From NCBI GenBank assembly GCA_910589655.1, contig CAJUTJ010000062.1, positions 1-47,634 of the forward strand: a stretch of 47,634 nt of DNA, read 5' to 3'. The notes below the pieces were generated by a model. That model saw nothing but the letters and a program-made list of their open reading frames with translations. It had not been told where the DNA came from and did no database searches. The stretch's first letter is position 1. The number at the start of each line of letters is the position of its first letter. This stretch comes from an uncultured Acetatifactor sp. GTDB taxonomy: Bacteria; Bacillota; Clostridia; Lachnospirales; Lachnospiraceae. This document shows, piece after piece, positions 1-8,513 of the stretch. The position numbers and the translations under genes were made by a program.

Positions 1-953
1 CTGACAGTGCCGTTTATCCCGTTAATTTTAATCCCATTACAAACAGTGATTCCGAGGATGAAAATAACCGGAAGGTAACATTGCTGTCTTATGATGAGCT
101 GGAACGTGACAGCGCCTTTAGTGACTTAAGATACCGCCTGATGAAGGGGGATATGATTACGGAGGGCTCTGGGAAAGGGGCTGTGATCAATTTTGCGCTG
201 GCGGATGCAAATGGCCTTGAAATAGGGGATGAGATAGAAGTCGGGACAGAAACAGGGAGTGTGATCAATGTAAAGATCATAGGTGTTTTTGTTGCGGGAA
301 GCGAGAGAAAACAGATGGATACCCTGCCGGCGGTAAACCGTATCGAAAACCAGATTTTTATTGACAATGAATCCTATGCGGAGCTGTTTGATAATGCTGG
401 TTACCGTAAGATAGCAGTATATATCAAAAATCCGGATCAGATAGATGGTTTAGTACAGGAATTAGAAGACTTTTTAGGTAACAGTGGGGAAATCACAACT
501 GCTGATATATTGTATCGTCAGTTGGAGGTACCGCTGAACAGAATAGTCCGTGTGGTGAAACTTATGCTGATATTCACGTTGGTTGCAGGGGGGACAATTA
601 CTTCATTATTACTCTGTATGTGGATGAGGTCGAGAAAAAGAGAAATTGCCGTTTTTATCAGTATGGGAAAAAGAAAAACGCATATTTTTATGCAGGTTTT
701 TATGGAAACGGCAGTCGTCTTTTGTTTGGCTGCATTTGGCGCCTGTGTAATAGGAAGTGGGATGGCAGGAATTATGAAAAAACTGCTTATGGAAGAAAAT
801 ACGGCAGTTCTCTTATCAGTTTCCTTACAAGCAAGGGATGTTGCAACAATGTTCTTTGCAGGAGGCTGTATAGCAGTTATTGCTGTCTGTATTTCATTAC
901 TGCCCATCTTAAGGGCAAATCCAAAAGAAATTTTATCAAAAATGGAGGGATAG
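1..953 (+). CDS. ABC transporter permease, FtsX type (5' end outside window)
   Basis: This is the C-terminal part of a membrane permease of a MacB/FtsX-type ABC exporter. The frame is open from position 3, so the true start lies before the window; the first later start codon (TTG at 81) is internal. A soluble extracytoplasmic stretch is followed by three hydrophobic segments near 550-620, 690-760 and 840-910. The loop motif RSRKREIAVFISMGKRKTHI after the first segment is typical of FtsX-domain permeases. The stop lies three bases before the next permease start, so the two are surely co-transcribed and probably form a heterodimer. The substrate cannot be told; relatives export peptides or remove antimicrobial peptides. 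Confidence 0.85.
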   Translation, partial: DSAVYPVNFNPITNSDSEDENNRKVTLLSYDELERDSAFSDLRYRLMKGDMITEGSGKGAVINFALADANGLEIGDEIEVGTETGSVINVKIIGVFVAGSERKQMDTLPAVNRIENQIFIDNESYAELFDNAGYRKIAVYIKNPDQIDGLVQELEDFLGNSGEITTADILYRQLEVPLNRIVRVVKLMLIFTLVAGGTITSLLLCMWMRSRKREIAVFISMGKRKTHIFMQVFMETAVVFCLAAFGACVIGSGMAGIMKKLLMEENTAVLLSVSLQARDVATMFFAGGCIAVIAVCISLLPILRANPKEILSKMEG

Positions 954-956
954 TAA

Positions 957-2399
957 ATGAATGGTTTTAGTTTGGCATGGCGTTCTGTTATTAGAAAACC
1001 TATAAAAAGTGTCCTGCTGTTTGTAACTGTATTTACCATCAGCCTGTTACTATTGTCTGGAATGAGTAGTGGGAAAGCAACTATTCAAATGCAGGATAAT
1101 ACAAGGCAGGCAATCGGGGCGGGGCTTCTGCTGGAAGAAAATGAAGCAGACCGACACCGAAGGATTGATGAGTTATCAAGGCAGCTTGACCATAAAGAAG
1201 GCAGCTTAGGCGGATACCATCAGGAAATAATTACAATAAACGGAGTAGAAAGCTGGAGAACCTGGACGGATAATTCTTTTGAAACTCTGTTAGTGGAGGA
1301 CATTGAAATAATAGCAGGTACAGAAGGGATTGCTGATTACAATATTACAACAGTTACAACTGCTGCAAGACCAGTTGATTTCATCCGTATTGAGGATGAG
1401 GATGTGGATCAGTATAGTGACCTTGGAGGCGTGTCACTGATTGGAAACAAAGATATGTCTATGGACTCCAATTTTCTTTCGGGCAATGCTTTTATCACGG
1501 ACGGCAGAATGATTCAAGAAGGGGAAAAGGATGTTTGTGTCATTTCAGCAGAGCTTGCAGAAAAAAATCAATTGGTAATCGGAAGCATAATAAGCTTGGG
1601 GAATTGTCGTGATAAAGAGGATTCTATGACTTATGAAGCTGAAGTTGTCGGTATCTATCAGGTGAACCAGCCAATAACCCCTTATATGTTTGGAGATACT
1701 TACCGATCTGAAAATATTATTTTTACGGATTTAGATTTCCCGGAAAAGGTGGATGGAAAAGCAGGCGATCCGTTATATGAGAAGGCATATTTTAAGATTG
1801 CGGATGTGAAGGAATATGAAATTGTAAAGCTAAGAGTAATGGGGGCGGATATAGCATGGGAACGGTATGATCTGATAGACAATAAAGGAACTATGAATAC
1901 CCTGTCCGCAAATTTTAATGAAATGGAGAAGTACAGCAGCGTTTTAGTCTGGGTAATTTCAGGGACAGGTCTGATTATCCTGTTTCTTATTTTTCTGTTT
2001 TGGATGAAAAGCCGAAATAGGGAAATTGGAATTATGCTGTCAATGGGAACTGCAAAAATTCGGATTTTGTCTCAGATTATGACAGAAGCACTTATGATTG
2101 CAGCAGTGGCTGTGTTGATTTCCTTTTCGGCGGCGCCGGGAGTGTCAGGTCTGACAGCGGATTATCTGGTAGAACAGCAGATACAGAGTGCGGAAGAACA
2201 GGATTTATTGGATGAGGGGAAAGTAGCATTTTCTTATGAAAAATCAGAGCAGAATGTGGTAGGTGTGCAGGCAGAAATTACTTCCGGGATGTTAATACAG
2301 GACGTCACGGGCATTACCCTGTTTATTACAATATCTGTATGTGTATCAGGTATTGCCATATTGAAAAGAAATCCCAAAGATATCTTGCTGGATCTATAA
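957..2399 (+). CDS. ABC transporter permease, FtsX type
   Basis: This is a full 480-residue permease. The N-terminus has one membrane segment (about residues 13-33) followed by a large extracytoplasmic domain of some 290 residues. Three C-terminal segments lie near residues 325-348, 375-400 and 455-475. The loop KSRNREIGIMLSMGTAKIRI matches the FtsX-domain signature also seen in the upstream permease. The start is three bases after the upstream stop, and the ATPase gene follows after about 50 bases with its own AGGAGG site. The order permease-permease-ATPase points to one exporter with two different membrane subunits. The cargo is unknown. Confidence 0.88.
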   Translation: MNGFSLAWRSVIRKPIKSVLLFVTVFTISLLLLSGMSSGKATIQMQDNTRQAIGAGLLLEENEADRHRRIDELSRQLDHKEGSLGGYHQEIITINGVESWRTWTDNSFETLLVEDIEIIAGTEGIADYNITTVTTAARPVDFIRIEDEDVDQYSDLGGVSLIGNKDMSMDSNFLSGNAFITDGRMIQEGEKDVCVISAELAEKNQLVIGSIISLGNCRDKEDSMTYEAEVVGIYQVNQPITPYMFGDTYRSENIIFTDLDFPEKVDGKAGDPLYEKAYFKIADVKEYEIVKLRVMGADIAWERYDLIDNKGTMNTLSANFNEMEKYSSVLVWVISGTGLIILFLIFLFWMKSRNREIGIMLSMGTAKIRILSQIMTEALMIAAVAVLISFSAAPGVSGLTADYLVEQQIQSAEEQDLLDEGKVAFSYEKSEQNVVGVQAEITSGMLIQDVTGITLFITISVCVSGIAILKRNPKDILLDL

Positions 2400-2448
2400 A
2401 CAGTTTATATGCGCAGGTATTTGGAAATAAGTTAGGAGGATATTTGAA

Positions 2449-3078
2449 ATGATATTAGAAGCAAAAAATGTGGAATATGCGTATAAATCCCAAAAGGAAA
2501 GGAAAGTTTTAGACAATATTTCTGTTCGGTTTGAAGAAAAAAAGTTTTATACCATTATAGGAGCCAGCGGAGCCGGAAAAACCACTCTTTTGTCCTTGCT
2601 GGCAGGGCTTGACAGTCCGACAGGAGGCACCGTTCTATATGAAGGGGAAGATATTCTTACGAAAGGTTTGAATTATCACAGGAAGAATCATGTATCCTTA
2701 GTTTTTCAAGAGTATAACCTAATTGATTATCTTACTACGGAGGAAAACGTAAAATTAGGAGGAACAGATAAGCCGGAGGAACTGCTTTCAAAAGTAAATA
2801 TTCCGCAGGAAGCATGGAAAAGAAGTGTAATGAAGCTGTCCGGTGGGCAACAGCAGCGGGTAGCGATTGCAAGAGCATTGGCAAGCAATGCGAAAGTTTT
2901 GTTGGCAGATGAACCAACCGGAAATCTGGACGAACAGACGGCAGTGGGAATTATTGAGTTATTAAAGCAGACTGCTCATGAGTTGGGGAAATGTGTAATT
3001 GTTGTTACACATAGTAAATATTTGGCAAATGAGGCAGATGAGATTGTGCGGATTGCGAATGGAGTGATTGATGCATAG
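2449..3078 (+). CDS. ABC transporter ATP-binding protein (LolD/MacB class)
   Basis: This 209-residue cytoplasmic ATPase energises the two upstream permeases. It shows Walker A GASGAGKTT (about residues 39-47), a Q-loop in VFQEYNLIDYL, ABC signature LSGGQQQRVAIARAL, Walker B VLLADEPTGNLDE and the H-loop histidine in VVTHSKY. Length and motifs match the LolD/MacB/FtsE family of lipoprotein and peptide exporters. The start has a good site (TTAGGAGG, about 9 bases upstream). It is the last gene of the operon; a hairpin follows 25 bases after the stop. Regulation is not visible because the operon's 5' end is outside the window. Confidence 0.92.
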   Translation: MILEAKNVEYAYKSQKERKVLDNISVRFEEKKFYTIIGASGAGKTTLLSLLAGLDSPTGGTVLYEGEDILTKGLNYHRKNHVSLVFQEYNLIDYLTTEENVKLGGTDKPEELLSKVNIPQEAWKRSVMKLSGGQQQRVAIARALASNAKVLLADEPTGNLDEQTAVGIIELLKQTAHELGKCVIVVTHSKYLANEADEIVRIANGVIDA

Positions 3079-3103
3079 GATGTGGAAAAATACACAAAAG
3101 CTA

Positions 3104-3137
3104 ACCGCCGCTATGGCAGACCGCCATATGCGGCGGT
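3104..3137 (+). repeat. Hairpin, related to the one at 5450-5505
   Basis: The inverted repeat pairs ACCGCCGC with GCGGCGGT and, inside, TATGG with CCATA, around a 7-base loop. It follows the ABC ATPase gene and may weaken or stop transcription, but no T-run follows. The same arm sequences recur in the terminator at 5450-5505, so the two hairpins bracket the four small genes between them. Confidence 0.7.
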
Positions 3138-3343
3138 CTACCCATTGGAAAGCGGGGAACTTAGAGGTAATATGCAAACACGGCGGTTTGTGTTTGCGTT
3201 TATAGTTGTTTCGTGCAATTTATAGTCACTTGGTGCAATCGTGGTTTAAAATGCGGGCGTATCTGCCGATAGATTTTATGAAACGGCAGATTGTATGCGG
3301 GCCGGAGCTGGCACAAAAATATTAAGTTAAGGAGGATGAGAGT

Positions 3344-3529
3344 ATGTCTGTGAATTGCGAATGGAAGCACACAGCAGACGGGAACCGAATGGTTCCGGAA
3401 CATGAAGATGCATTATATCAGGCGAGGGATGCTTATATGAAGCTGTACCATGAAAACAAACAGGCAGGGAGTCCGCTGCTTTACAGATTTTTACTTTTGG
3501 AAACAGCCGGATGTATGAATGCTGGATAG
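3344..3529 (+). CDS. Small protein of unknown function (61 aa)
   Basis: I do not recognise this protein. It is 61 residues, hydrophilic, with no signal peptide or membrane segment, and has charged, tyrosine-rich helices such as DALYQARDAYMKLYHENK. A very good ribosome binding site (AAGGAGG about 10 bases before the ATG) supports it as real. It is followed 30 bases later by the 201-residue gene, also with a good site, so the two are likely co-transcribed. No function is assigned. Confidence 0.6.
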   Translation: MSVNCEWKHTADGNRMVPEHEDALYQARDAYMKLYHENKQAGSPLLYRFLLLETAGCMNAG

Positions 3530-3559
3530 ATTAGGAAATTTACAGGAGAGGGTGAAATA

Positions 3560-4165
3560 ATGCAGGTTAATTTGTCCAATGGCTCATTGCAGAACAGATA
3601 CTTTTCAGGGACGGGAAGCATAGGCGGTATCCATCTGCCTGACTTTAATGATAAATATGTTTTCTCCAAAAAGAAAAGCGGCACCAGTGATGAGGAATAC
3701 CGAAAGCAGATCAGGGAACAGGCATATGAGGATTTTGCAAAAGGGCAGTTCCAGAACAAATCCGAAGGGTTTAACAGGTTGATGAAAAGCTACACATCGG
3801 AAGTGTCCCCGAACAGAAAGGGGATCATCACTTCCGGTCTGAAAGCTGTTTCTCAAAACAGGCAGAATGTGCTTAAGCCGATAGATTTTGTGGCGACACT
3901 GCTGGAAGGAAAAGTGAAATATCAGAAATTGCCGTCAGGTAACAGCGATTACATAGAGTTTTACGATAAGAACGGGGAGATGGTAGCGACTTATTCCAAT
4001 AATGGGTGGACGATGTATACCACCAATGCGGAGGCTTCCAGACAGACGGAAATGTGCATGATTTATAACGAGGCATGGGGAAATGCCAAGAGAGGTATTC
4101 CGCTGGCGGGCGAAGATGCGGTGAGTGTGGAGAGTCCGCAGAATACTTTTGACGCAAAAGCATAG
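3560..4165 (+). CDS. Hypothetical protein (201 aa)
   Basis: I do not recognise the family. The protein is hydrophilic, without signal peptide or membrane helices. The N-terminus (MQVNLSNGSLQNRYFSG) is low in charge; the middle is basic and helical; the C-terminus has a YDKNGEMVATYSNNGWTMY segment that looks like beta strands, then NAEASRQTEMC. A good AGGAG site precedes the ATG by about 9 bases. A copy of the 63-base repeat begins 22 bases after the stop. It could be a cargo gene of the small accessory block between the hairpins at 3.1 and 5.45 kb; that is inference from context only. Confidence 0.65.
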   Translation: MQVNLSNGSLQNRYFSGTGSIGGIHLPDFNDKYVFSKKKSGTSDEEYRKQIREQAYEDFAKGQFQNKSEGFNRLMKSYTSEVSPNRKGIITSGLKAVSQNRQNVLKPIDFVATLLEGKVKYQKLPSGNSDYIEFYDKNGEMVATYSNNGWTMYTTNAEASRQTEMCMIYNEAWGNAKRGIPLAGEDAVSVESPQNTFDAKA

Positions 4166-4187
4166 CAGGAAATGAATTCTGCGGTTT

Positions 4188-4250
4188 CATATCCCCAATA
4201 AGCCACAGCCCGACAAGGCAGGGCGGGCATCCCCGGCGTTCCGGCGGATT
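4188..4250 (+). repeat. 63-base intergenic repeat, copy A
   Basis: This begins CATATCCCCAATAAGCC and ends GGCGGATT. It matches 4759-4821 over the full 63 bases without gaps, with about eight differences. Both copies sit just after one small gene and before the next. No long coding frame crosses it. Confidence 0.85.
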
Positions 4251-4304
4251 AGGGAGAAGCTTGATGAATGGCAGGTGTCAATTAAAATTGAAGGGTAAGA
4301 TAAT

Positions 4305-4742
4305 ATGAATCAAAGAGATGATGTGGCAGATCAACTGAAAGAACTTCTCGATATGTATGAGTTCAGTATGGATACACTTTCTAAATATTTGCAGTTGCCC
4401 GTGGAGCAGATAAGGAAACTGTCTGAGGGAGATGTTGGCTTCTTGCCAGAAGATCCTATATACCGTTTCGACATCTTTAATAAGATTACGTTCCTTTATC
4501 TTAGTGCTGTGGAGGATAAGGACTTAAAGTTAAGCGCATTCTTGAAAGTGCTTGTTTCCTATCATGGTCTGTCTAAACGGGCAGTGGCGAAAATGGCAGG
4601 GGTAGAGGTAAAGAATATTGAGGGGATGTTATCAAATCCACCCAAGAAAGTGTCAGAAGATATAAAATACAAAGTTGCGGTTACAGTTATGTCATTACGA
4701 TTTTTCTTGAAAGACTGCGAAAAAGAAAATATAAATTGTTAG
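4305..4742 (+). CDS. Putative HTH DNA-binding protein (145 aa)
   Basis: This soluble 145-residue protein has two helix-turn-helix-like stretches. The first lies near residues 8-40 (ELLDMYEFSMDTLSKYLQL, then a second helix). The second is near 85-115 (LVSYHGLSKRAVAKMAGVEV), which has the spacing of an XRE/sigma-like recognition unit. It has no other recognisable domain. It stands alone between the two copies of the 63-base repeat. The ribosome binding site is only moderate (AAGGGTAAG). It is probably a regulator of the accessory block, but no target site was identified. Confidence 0.65.
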   Translation: MNQRDDVADQLKELLDMYEFSMDTLSKYLQLPVEQIRKLSEGDVGFLPEDPIYRFDIFNKITFLYLSAVEDKDLKLSAFLKVLVSYHGLSKRAVAKMAGVEVKNIEGMLSNPPKKVSEDIKYKVAVTVMSLRFFLKDCEKENINC

Positions 4743-4758
4743 TTGATCTTTCGGACGG

Positions 4759-4821
4759 CATATCCCTAATAAGCCGCAGCCAGACAAGGCAGGGCAGGCA
4801 TCCCCGGTTTTCCGGTAGATT
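4759..4821 (+). repeat. 63-base intergenic repeat, copy B
   Basis: This is the second copy of the repeat at 4188-4250, in the same direction and of the same length. The sequence after it (GTGAATGGCGGAGTCA) still resembles that after copy A (GATGAATGGCAGGTGTCA), so the duplicated module may extend to about 100 bases. It lies between the HTH gene and the YbhB-like gene. Confidence 0.85.
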
Positions 4822-4901
4822 GGAAAATCGGGGAGCAGGGAGCGATTTCGTGAATGGCGGAGTCACTAAATTGAAAATGACTGACAGAATTGGAAAAAAT
4901 T

Positions 4902-5369
4902 ATGAATAATACTGTTTTGGAATTTGAGTGCATTGGCATGGATAACGGAAGTAAATTTCCCATTGAATATACGGGGCGGGGACAGGACATATCTCCAGAA
5001 TTTGTAATTAAGAACCTGTCACCGAATGCGAAAAGCCTTGCTGTTACATTAGAAGATTTATCACATCCAATTAAGGATTTTACGCATTGGATTATATGGA
5101 ACATTCCTGCCGCTGAAAGAATAAGGAAAAATATTCCTGCCGGCAAGACTGTGCCGGGGTTGGGGAATGCCCGTCAGGGGGCAGGATATGGCCTGCACCG
5201 TTATGCGGGACCGAAACCGCCGAAAGGGAAAAAGCATACTTACCGTTTTACGGTCTATTCCTTAGACTGTGAAATAAACATAAGCGCCAACTCCATGAAA
5301 AGAAATTTTCTGAAAAAGGCCGAAAAGCATATCATCCAAAAAGGTAGTATCATTGGTGAGTTTGAGTAA
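4902..5369 (+). CDS. YbhB/YbcL family PEBP-like protein
   Basis: This is a phosphatidylethanolamine-binding-protein fold, the Raf kinase inhibitor-like family. Family landmarks are visible in order: FPIEYTGRGQDISPEF near the N-terminus, SLAVTLEDLSHP (usually ending in DPD/DP), FTHWIIWNIPA, and GLHRYAGPKPPKGKKHTYRF with the ligand-pocket HxY and PPxG. The length (155 residues from the ATG at 4902) is normal for bacterial members, and no signal peptide is seen. A TTG at 4890 in frame is a possible earlier start; neither start has a strong ribosome binding site. The biochemical role of bacterial members is mostly unknown. A strong terminator follows. Confidence 0.88.
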   Translation: MNNTVLEFECIGMDNGSKFPIEYTGRGQDISPEFVIKNLSPNAKSLAVTLEDLSHPIKDFTHWIIWNIPAAERIRKNIPAGKTVPGLGNARQGAGYGLHRYAGPKPPKGKKHTYRFTVYSLDCEINISANSMKRNFLKKAEKHIIQKGSIIGEFE

Positions 5370-5449
5370 GAAATACCTTTACAGGTGACACTAAAGAGTA
5401 AACAGGGTTGCCTTAACGTGTTTTCTTTTTTCAATTTCCATAGATTATA

Positions 5450-5505
5450 AAGCAGACCGCCGCACTATGGCCTTCATTCGCCATATGCGGTGGTCTGCTT
5501 TTTTC
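5450..5505 (+). terminator. Intrinsic terminator after the YbhB-like gene
   Basis: AAGCAGACC (5450-5458) pairs with GGTCTGCTT (5492-5500). The inner arms GCCGCA/TGCGGT and TATGGC/GCCATA extend the stem, and a run of T follows. The inner arms match those of the hairpin at 3104-3137. Confidence 0.85.
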
Positions 5506-5786
5506 TCAGGCCGGCCGGGGCATCCGCCCCTATATCGGACGAATGGCGATATGCCATATTCGGGTGGTGGTGTATGAGTCTTCCATACAAAAGCGTCAAT
5601 CTTAATAGTTAACGATAATTGAATGCTGTATAAAATTACGAAAGAAAACGAAAGGAAGGCAGTGAACCGCTCGGACTTATTATGAGGGAGCGGATGCGGC
5701 TCTGACCGACAGAGGAGCCGCAATAAAAAATAATGGAGCAGAAAAATGTGGTTGCAGCCTCAACATTAAACCACCCGCTTATAGAA
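5506..5786. other. Gene-free stretch with small hairpins
   Basis: No convincing gene is present. A palindromic stretch lies near 5540-5562 (CGAATGGC ... GCCATATTCG), and a GCGGCTC/GAGCCGC hairpin near 5696-5721. It sits between the accessory block and the phosphate promoter. Confidence 0.5.
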
Positions 5787-5852
5787 TTTTACACAGATTT
5801 TACATAAATCATCTTTTGGATTTTACATAGATCGGATACCATTTGATATAAG
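5787..5852 (+). promoter_or_regulatory. Putative Pho box and promoter for the Na/Pi symporter
   Basis: TTTTACA occurs at 5787, 5798 and 5821. The first two copies are 11 bases apart, one helical turn, and the third falls near three turns from the first. A TATAAG at 5847-5852 lies about 19 bases after the last copy. Direct TT-A-C-A repeats with 11-base spacing, about 20 bases upstream of the -10, are the known layout of PhoP-activated promoters in Bacillus. That PhoP-type control applies here is inferred from this spacing, from the phosphate transporter downstream and from the PhoB/PhoR-type pair next to it. Confidence 0.55.
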
Positions 5853-5940
5853 AAAATGATTTAGGCACTTAGCGACGACATCTTACGCAAAGTGGCAAAA
5901 ATTTTGTCCGGCTTGTCCGGGTTAGGAGGATTATAGTCAA

Positions 5941-7710
5941 ATGGATTTCTTTGGATTGCTGACTATGATTGGCGGATTGGCATTATTTTTATATGGAATG
6001 AAAACCATGGGAGATGCCCTGTCCAAGATGGCAGGCGGCAGGTTGGAGCAGGTACTGGAGCGTATGACGAATAATCCTGTGAAGGCTGTCCTGCTTGGGG
6101 CAGGAGTGACAGCGGTGATTCAGTCTTCTTCCGCTACGACGGTTATGGTAGTGGGGTTTGTCAATTCCGGTATTATGAAGCTGTCACAGGCAGTCGGCGT
6201 GATTATGGGTGCAAATATCGGTACGACAGTTACCTCGTGGATTCTAAGCCTTTCCGGTATTGAAAGCGGGAATTTCTTTGTAAAACTTCTGAAACCCTCG
6301 TCTTTTTCCCCGGTATTGGCACTTATCGGTGTGATACTGGTAATGTTTATCAAAAATACGAAAAAGAATGATGTGGGAACGATTCTGATTGGGTTTGCAG
6401 TGCTTATGTTTGGAATGGAAACTATGAGCAGCGCTGTAAAGCCCCTTGCAGATGTACCGGAATTTACCTCGCTTTTTACGGCATTTGAAAACCCTCTTTT
6501 AGGTATGATAGTAGGAACGCTTTTAACTGCAGTGATCCAGAGCTCTTCTGCTTCTGTCGGTATCTTGCAGGCGATGTGTGCTACCGGAAGCGTAACGGTG
6601 GGAGCCGCGCTTCCGGTGATCATGGGGCAGAATATCGGAACCTGTGTCACGGCTTTGCTTTCCGGTGTTGGGGCAAACAGGAATGCAAGAAGGGCATCTT
6701 TGGTACATCTTTATTTTAACCTGATAGGTACATTCGTGTTTATGGCAGTATTTTATGCCTTGAATCATTTTATACAGTTTGCTTTTTTGTCGGATACGGC
6801 AAATGGCGCGGTCATTGCAGTGATACATAGTTTGTTTAATATTGCCTCGACAATCGTGCTGCTTCCTGCTTCCGGATTGCTGGTAAAACTCGCATATTTT
6901 ACCATTCCACAATCAGAGGACGAAACACTGGAAACGTCAGGAAAAGTACTGGACGAAAGGTTCTTGGAAAGGCCTGCGTTTGCGGTTGCACAATGTAAAA
7001 ATGCGGTGTGTGATATGGCACAGCTTATCTTAAAGGCAATGAATTTATGTGTAATCATACACGAAAAATATGATGAAAATGCGGTGCGGACAATTATGGA
7101 AATTGAGCAGGAGGTAGATGCCAGAGAAGATGAGCTATTGTCTTATCTGACAAAGCTTTCCATAAAGCCGCTCTCTGAACGGGACAGTAAAACCATCAAT
7201 AAATTCAGCAGGTGCATTATGGATTTTGAAAGGATATCCGATTATACAAAAGGTATCGCATTCGCACAAAAGAAGCTGTATAAGGGCAAAGAAAAATTTT
7301 CAAAGAAAGCGGCGGCCGAAGCAAGGCTAATCTATGAGGCAACTCTCGAAACCGTGGAATATACTGTTTCCGGTTTTATACATGAGGACAAAGAGATGGT
7401 GTTTCGTATTGATCCGCTTGCCGATGTGATCAGTCAGGTTAAAAAGGAAATCCGGAAGAACCATAACAAGAGACTGGAAAAGGGGAAGTGCTCTGTGGAA
7501 CTCGGCATGGCGCTTACAGATATGGTTACTTCTTTGGAGCGTATTGCGAAGCATTGCTCCAACATAGCGGAGGAGCAGATGGCATCCGAAACAGACCAGC
7601 ACGCATTGCATCAATATGCACGGAATGTTAAAAAGAAAAATGAGTTGTATAAGGAGCTGCTTGAAGGATATACAGAAAAGTATTCATTGGAAAAACTTGA
7701 GGAAACATAA
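5941..7710 (+). CDS. Na+/phosphate symporter family protein with PhoU-like tail
   Basis: This 589-residue inner-membrane protein belongs to the Na/Pi cotransporter family (NptA/YjbB). The membrane domain (about residues 1-320) carries the duplicated signature VIQSSSATTVMVVGF and VIQSSSASVGILQAM, the two QSSSA motifs that form the transport site. Several glycine-rich membrane segments surround each repeat. Residues about 340-560 are soluble and helical with a PhoU-like pattern, as in many Firmicute members. The ATG has an AGGAGGA site. A Pho-box-like promoter lies about 90 bases upstream, and a two-component system follows directly. Phosphate import is the likely role; some homologues export phosphate, so direction is not certain. 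Confidence 0.92.
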   Translation: MDFFGLLTMIGGLALFLYGMKTMGDALSKMAGGRLEQVLERMTNNPVKAVLLGAGVTAVIQSSSATTVMVVGFVNSGIMKLSQAVGVIMGANIGTTVTSWILSLSGIESGNFFVKLLKPSSFSPVLALIGVILVMFIKNTKKNDVGTILIGFAVLMFGMETMSSAVKPLADVPEFTSLFTAFENPLLGMIVGTLLTAVIQSSSASVGILQAMCATGSVTVGAALPVIMGQNIGTCVTALLSGVGANRNARRASLVHLYFNLIGTFVFMAVFYALNHFIQFAFLSDTANGAVIAVIHSLFNIASTIVLLPASGLLVKLAYFTIPQSEDETLETSGKVLDERFLERPAFAVAQCKNAVCDMAQLILKAMNLCVIIHEKYDENAVRTIMEIEQEVDAREDELLSYLTKLSIKPLSERDSKTINKFSRCIMDFERISDYTKGIAFAQKKLYKGKEKFSKKAAAEARLIYEATLETVEYTVSGFIHEDKEMVFRIDPLADVISQVKKEIRKNHNKRLEKGKCSVELGMALTDMVTSLERIAKHCSNIAEEQMASETDQHALHQYARNVKKKNELYKELLEGYTEKYSLEKLEET

Positions 7711-7841
7711 ATTATCAGTATAATGTAACTATGCAGGGGCGGTTTTGCAAATGTAAATGGTGCAAAAGGAATATTTTACAGTTCAATTTTGTTAAAAGTG
7801 AGCATGATTTAAGAAATTTTAGAAAAAGGAAGCTGGTGTTT

Positions 7842-8513
7842 ATGTCATTAATCTATATTTTGGAAGATGATAAGAATATTCAGGAGATAGAAAGTTATGC
7901 TATAAAGGGGAGCGGATATGATGTACGTGCGTTTGATGACACGGAAGCTTTTGACAGGGGGATGAAGGAAATGAAGCCTGATTTATTGCTTCTCGATGTC
8001 ATGCTGCCGGGGGAGGATGGACTGTCCGTGCTGAAAAGACTCCGTTCAGATAAGGATACAGAAGAACTGCCTGTCATACTTGTGACAGCGAAAGATTCGG
8101 AAATAGATACCGTCAAGGGACTTGATCTGGGGGCTGATGACTACATTACAAAACCGTTTGGCGTGATGGAGCTTATGTCACGCATCAAGGCAATTATGCG
8201 GCGCATTAAACCGACGAGCGACGACTTGGTCTTAAAATATAAAAATATATATCTGGATCAGGACAGACGGCTCTGCCTTGTGGATGCGGAAAACGTGGAA
8301 CTGACATTCAAGGAATATGAGCTGCTCCGGCTGTTTCTTTCCAATCTGGGTATTGTGCTGACAAGGGAAATCATCATGGAAACGGTATGGGGGACGGATT
8401 TTGCAGGGGAAAGCAGAACCGTTGACATGCATATCAAAACACTCCGCAAAAAACTGAAAGAAGCGGGCAGCCTGATTATTACCGTGAGGAATGTGGGGTA
8501 TAAGCTGGAATGA
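7842..8513 (+). CDS. OmpR/PhoB-family response regulator
   Basis: The gene has a receiver domain plus winged-helix DNA-binding domain, 223 residues from the ATG at 7842. That start is preceded by AAAAAGGAAG; the longer open frame from 7731 has no site and adds a non-homologous, cysteine-containing N-terminus. The acidic pair EDD lies at residues 8-10, the phosphoacceptor is Asp52 in LLLLDVMLPGEDG, and the conserved Lys lies in DYITKPFGVMEL. The winged helix runs from about 125 to the end (LTFKEYELLRLFLSN ... TVDMHIKTLRKKL). It overlaps the kinase start by four bases (ATGA). Its place after the Na/Pi symporter suggests a PhoP/PhoB-like role, which remains inference. Confidence 0.93.
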   Translation: MSLIYILEDDKNIQEIESYAIKGSGYDVRAFDDTEAFDRGMKEMKPDLLLLDVMLPGEDGLSVLKRLRSDKDTEELPVILVTAKDSEIDTVKGLDLGADDYITKPFGVMELMSRIKAIMRRIKPTSDDLVLKYKNIYLDQDRRLCLVDAENVELTFKEYELLRLFLSNLGIVLTREIIMETVWGTDFAGESRTVDMHIKTLRKKLKEAGSLIITVRNVGYKLE

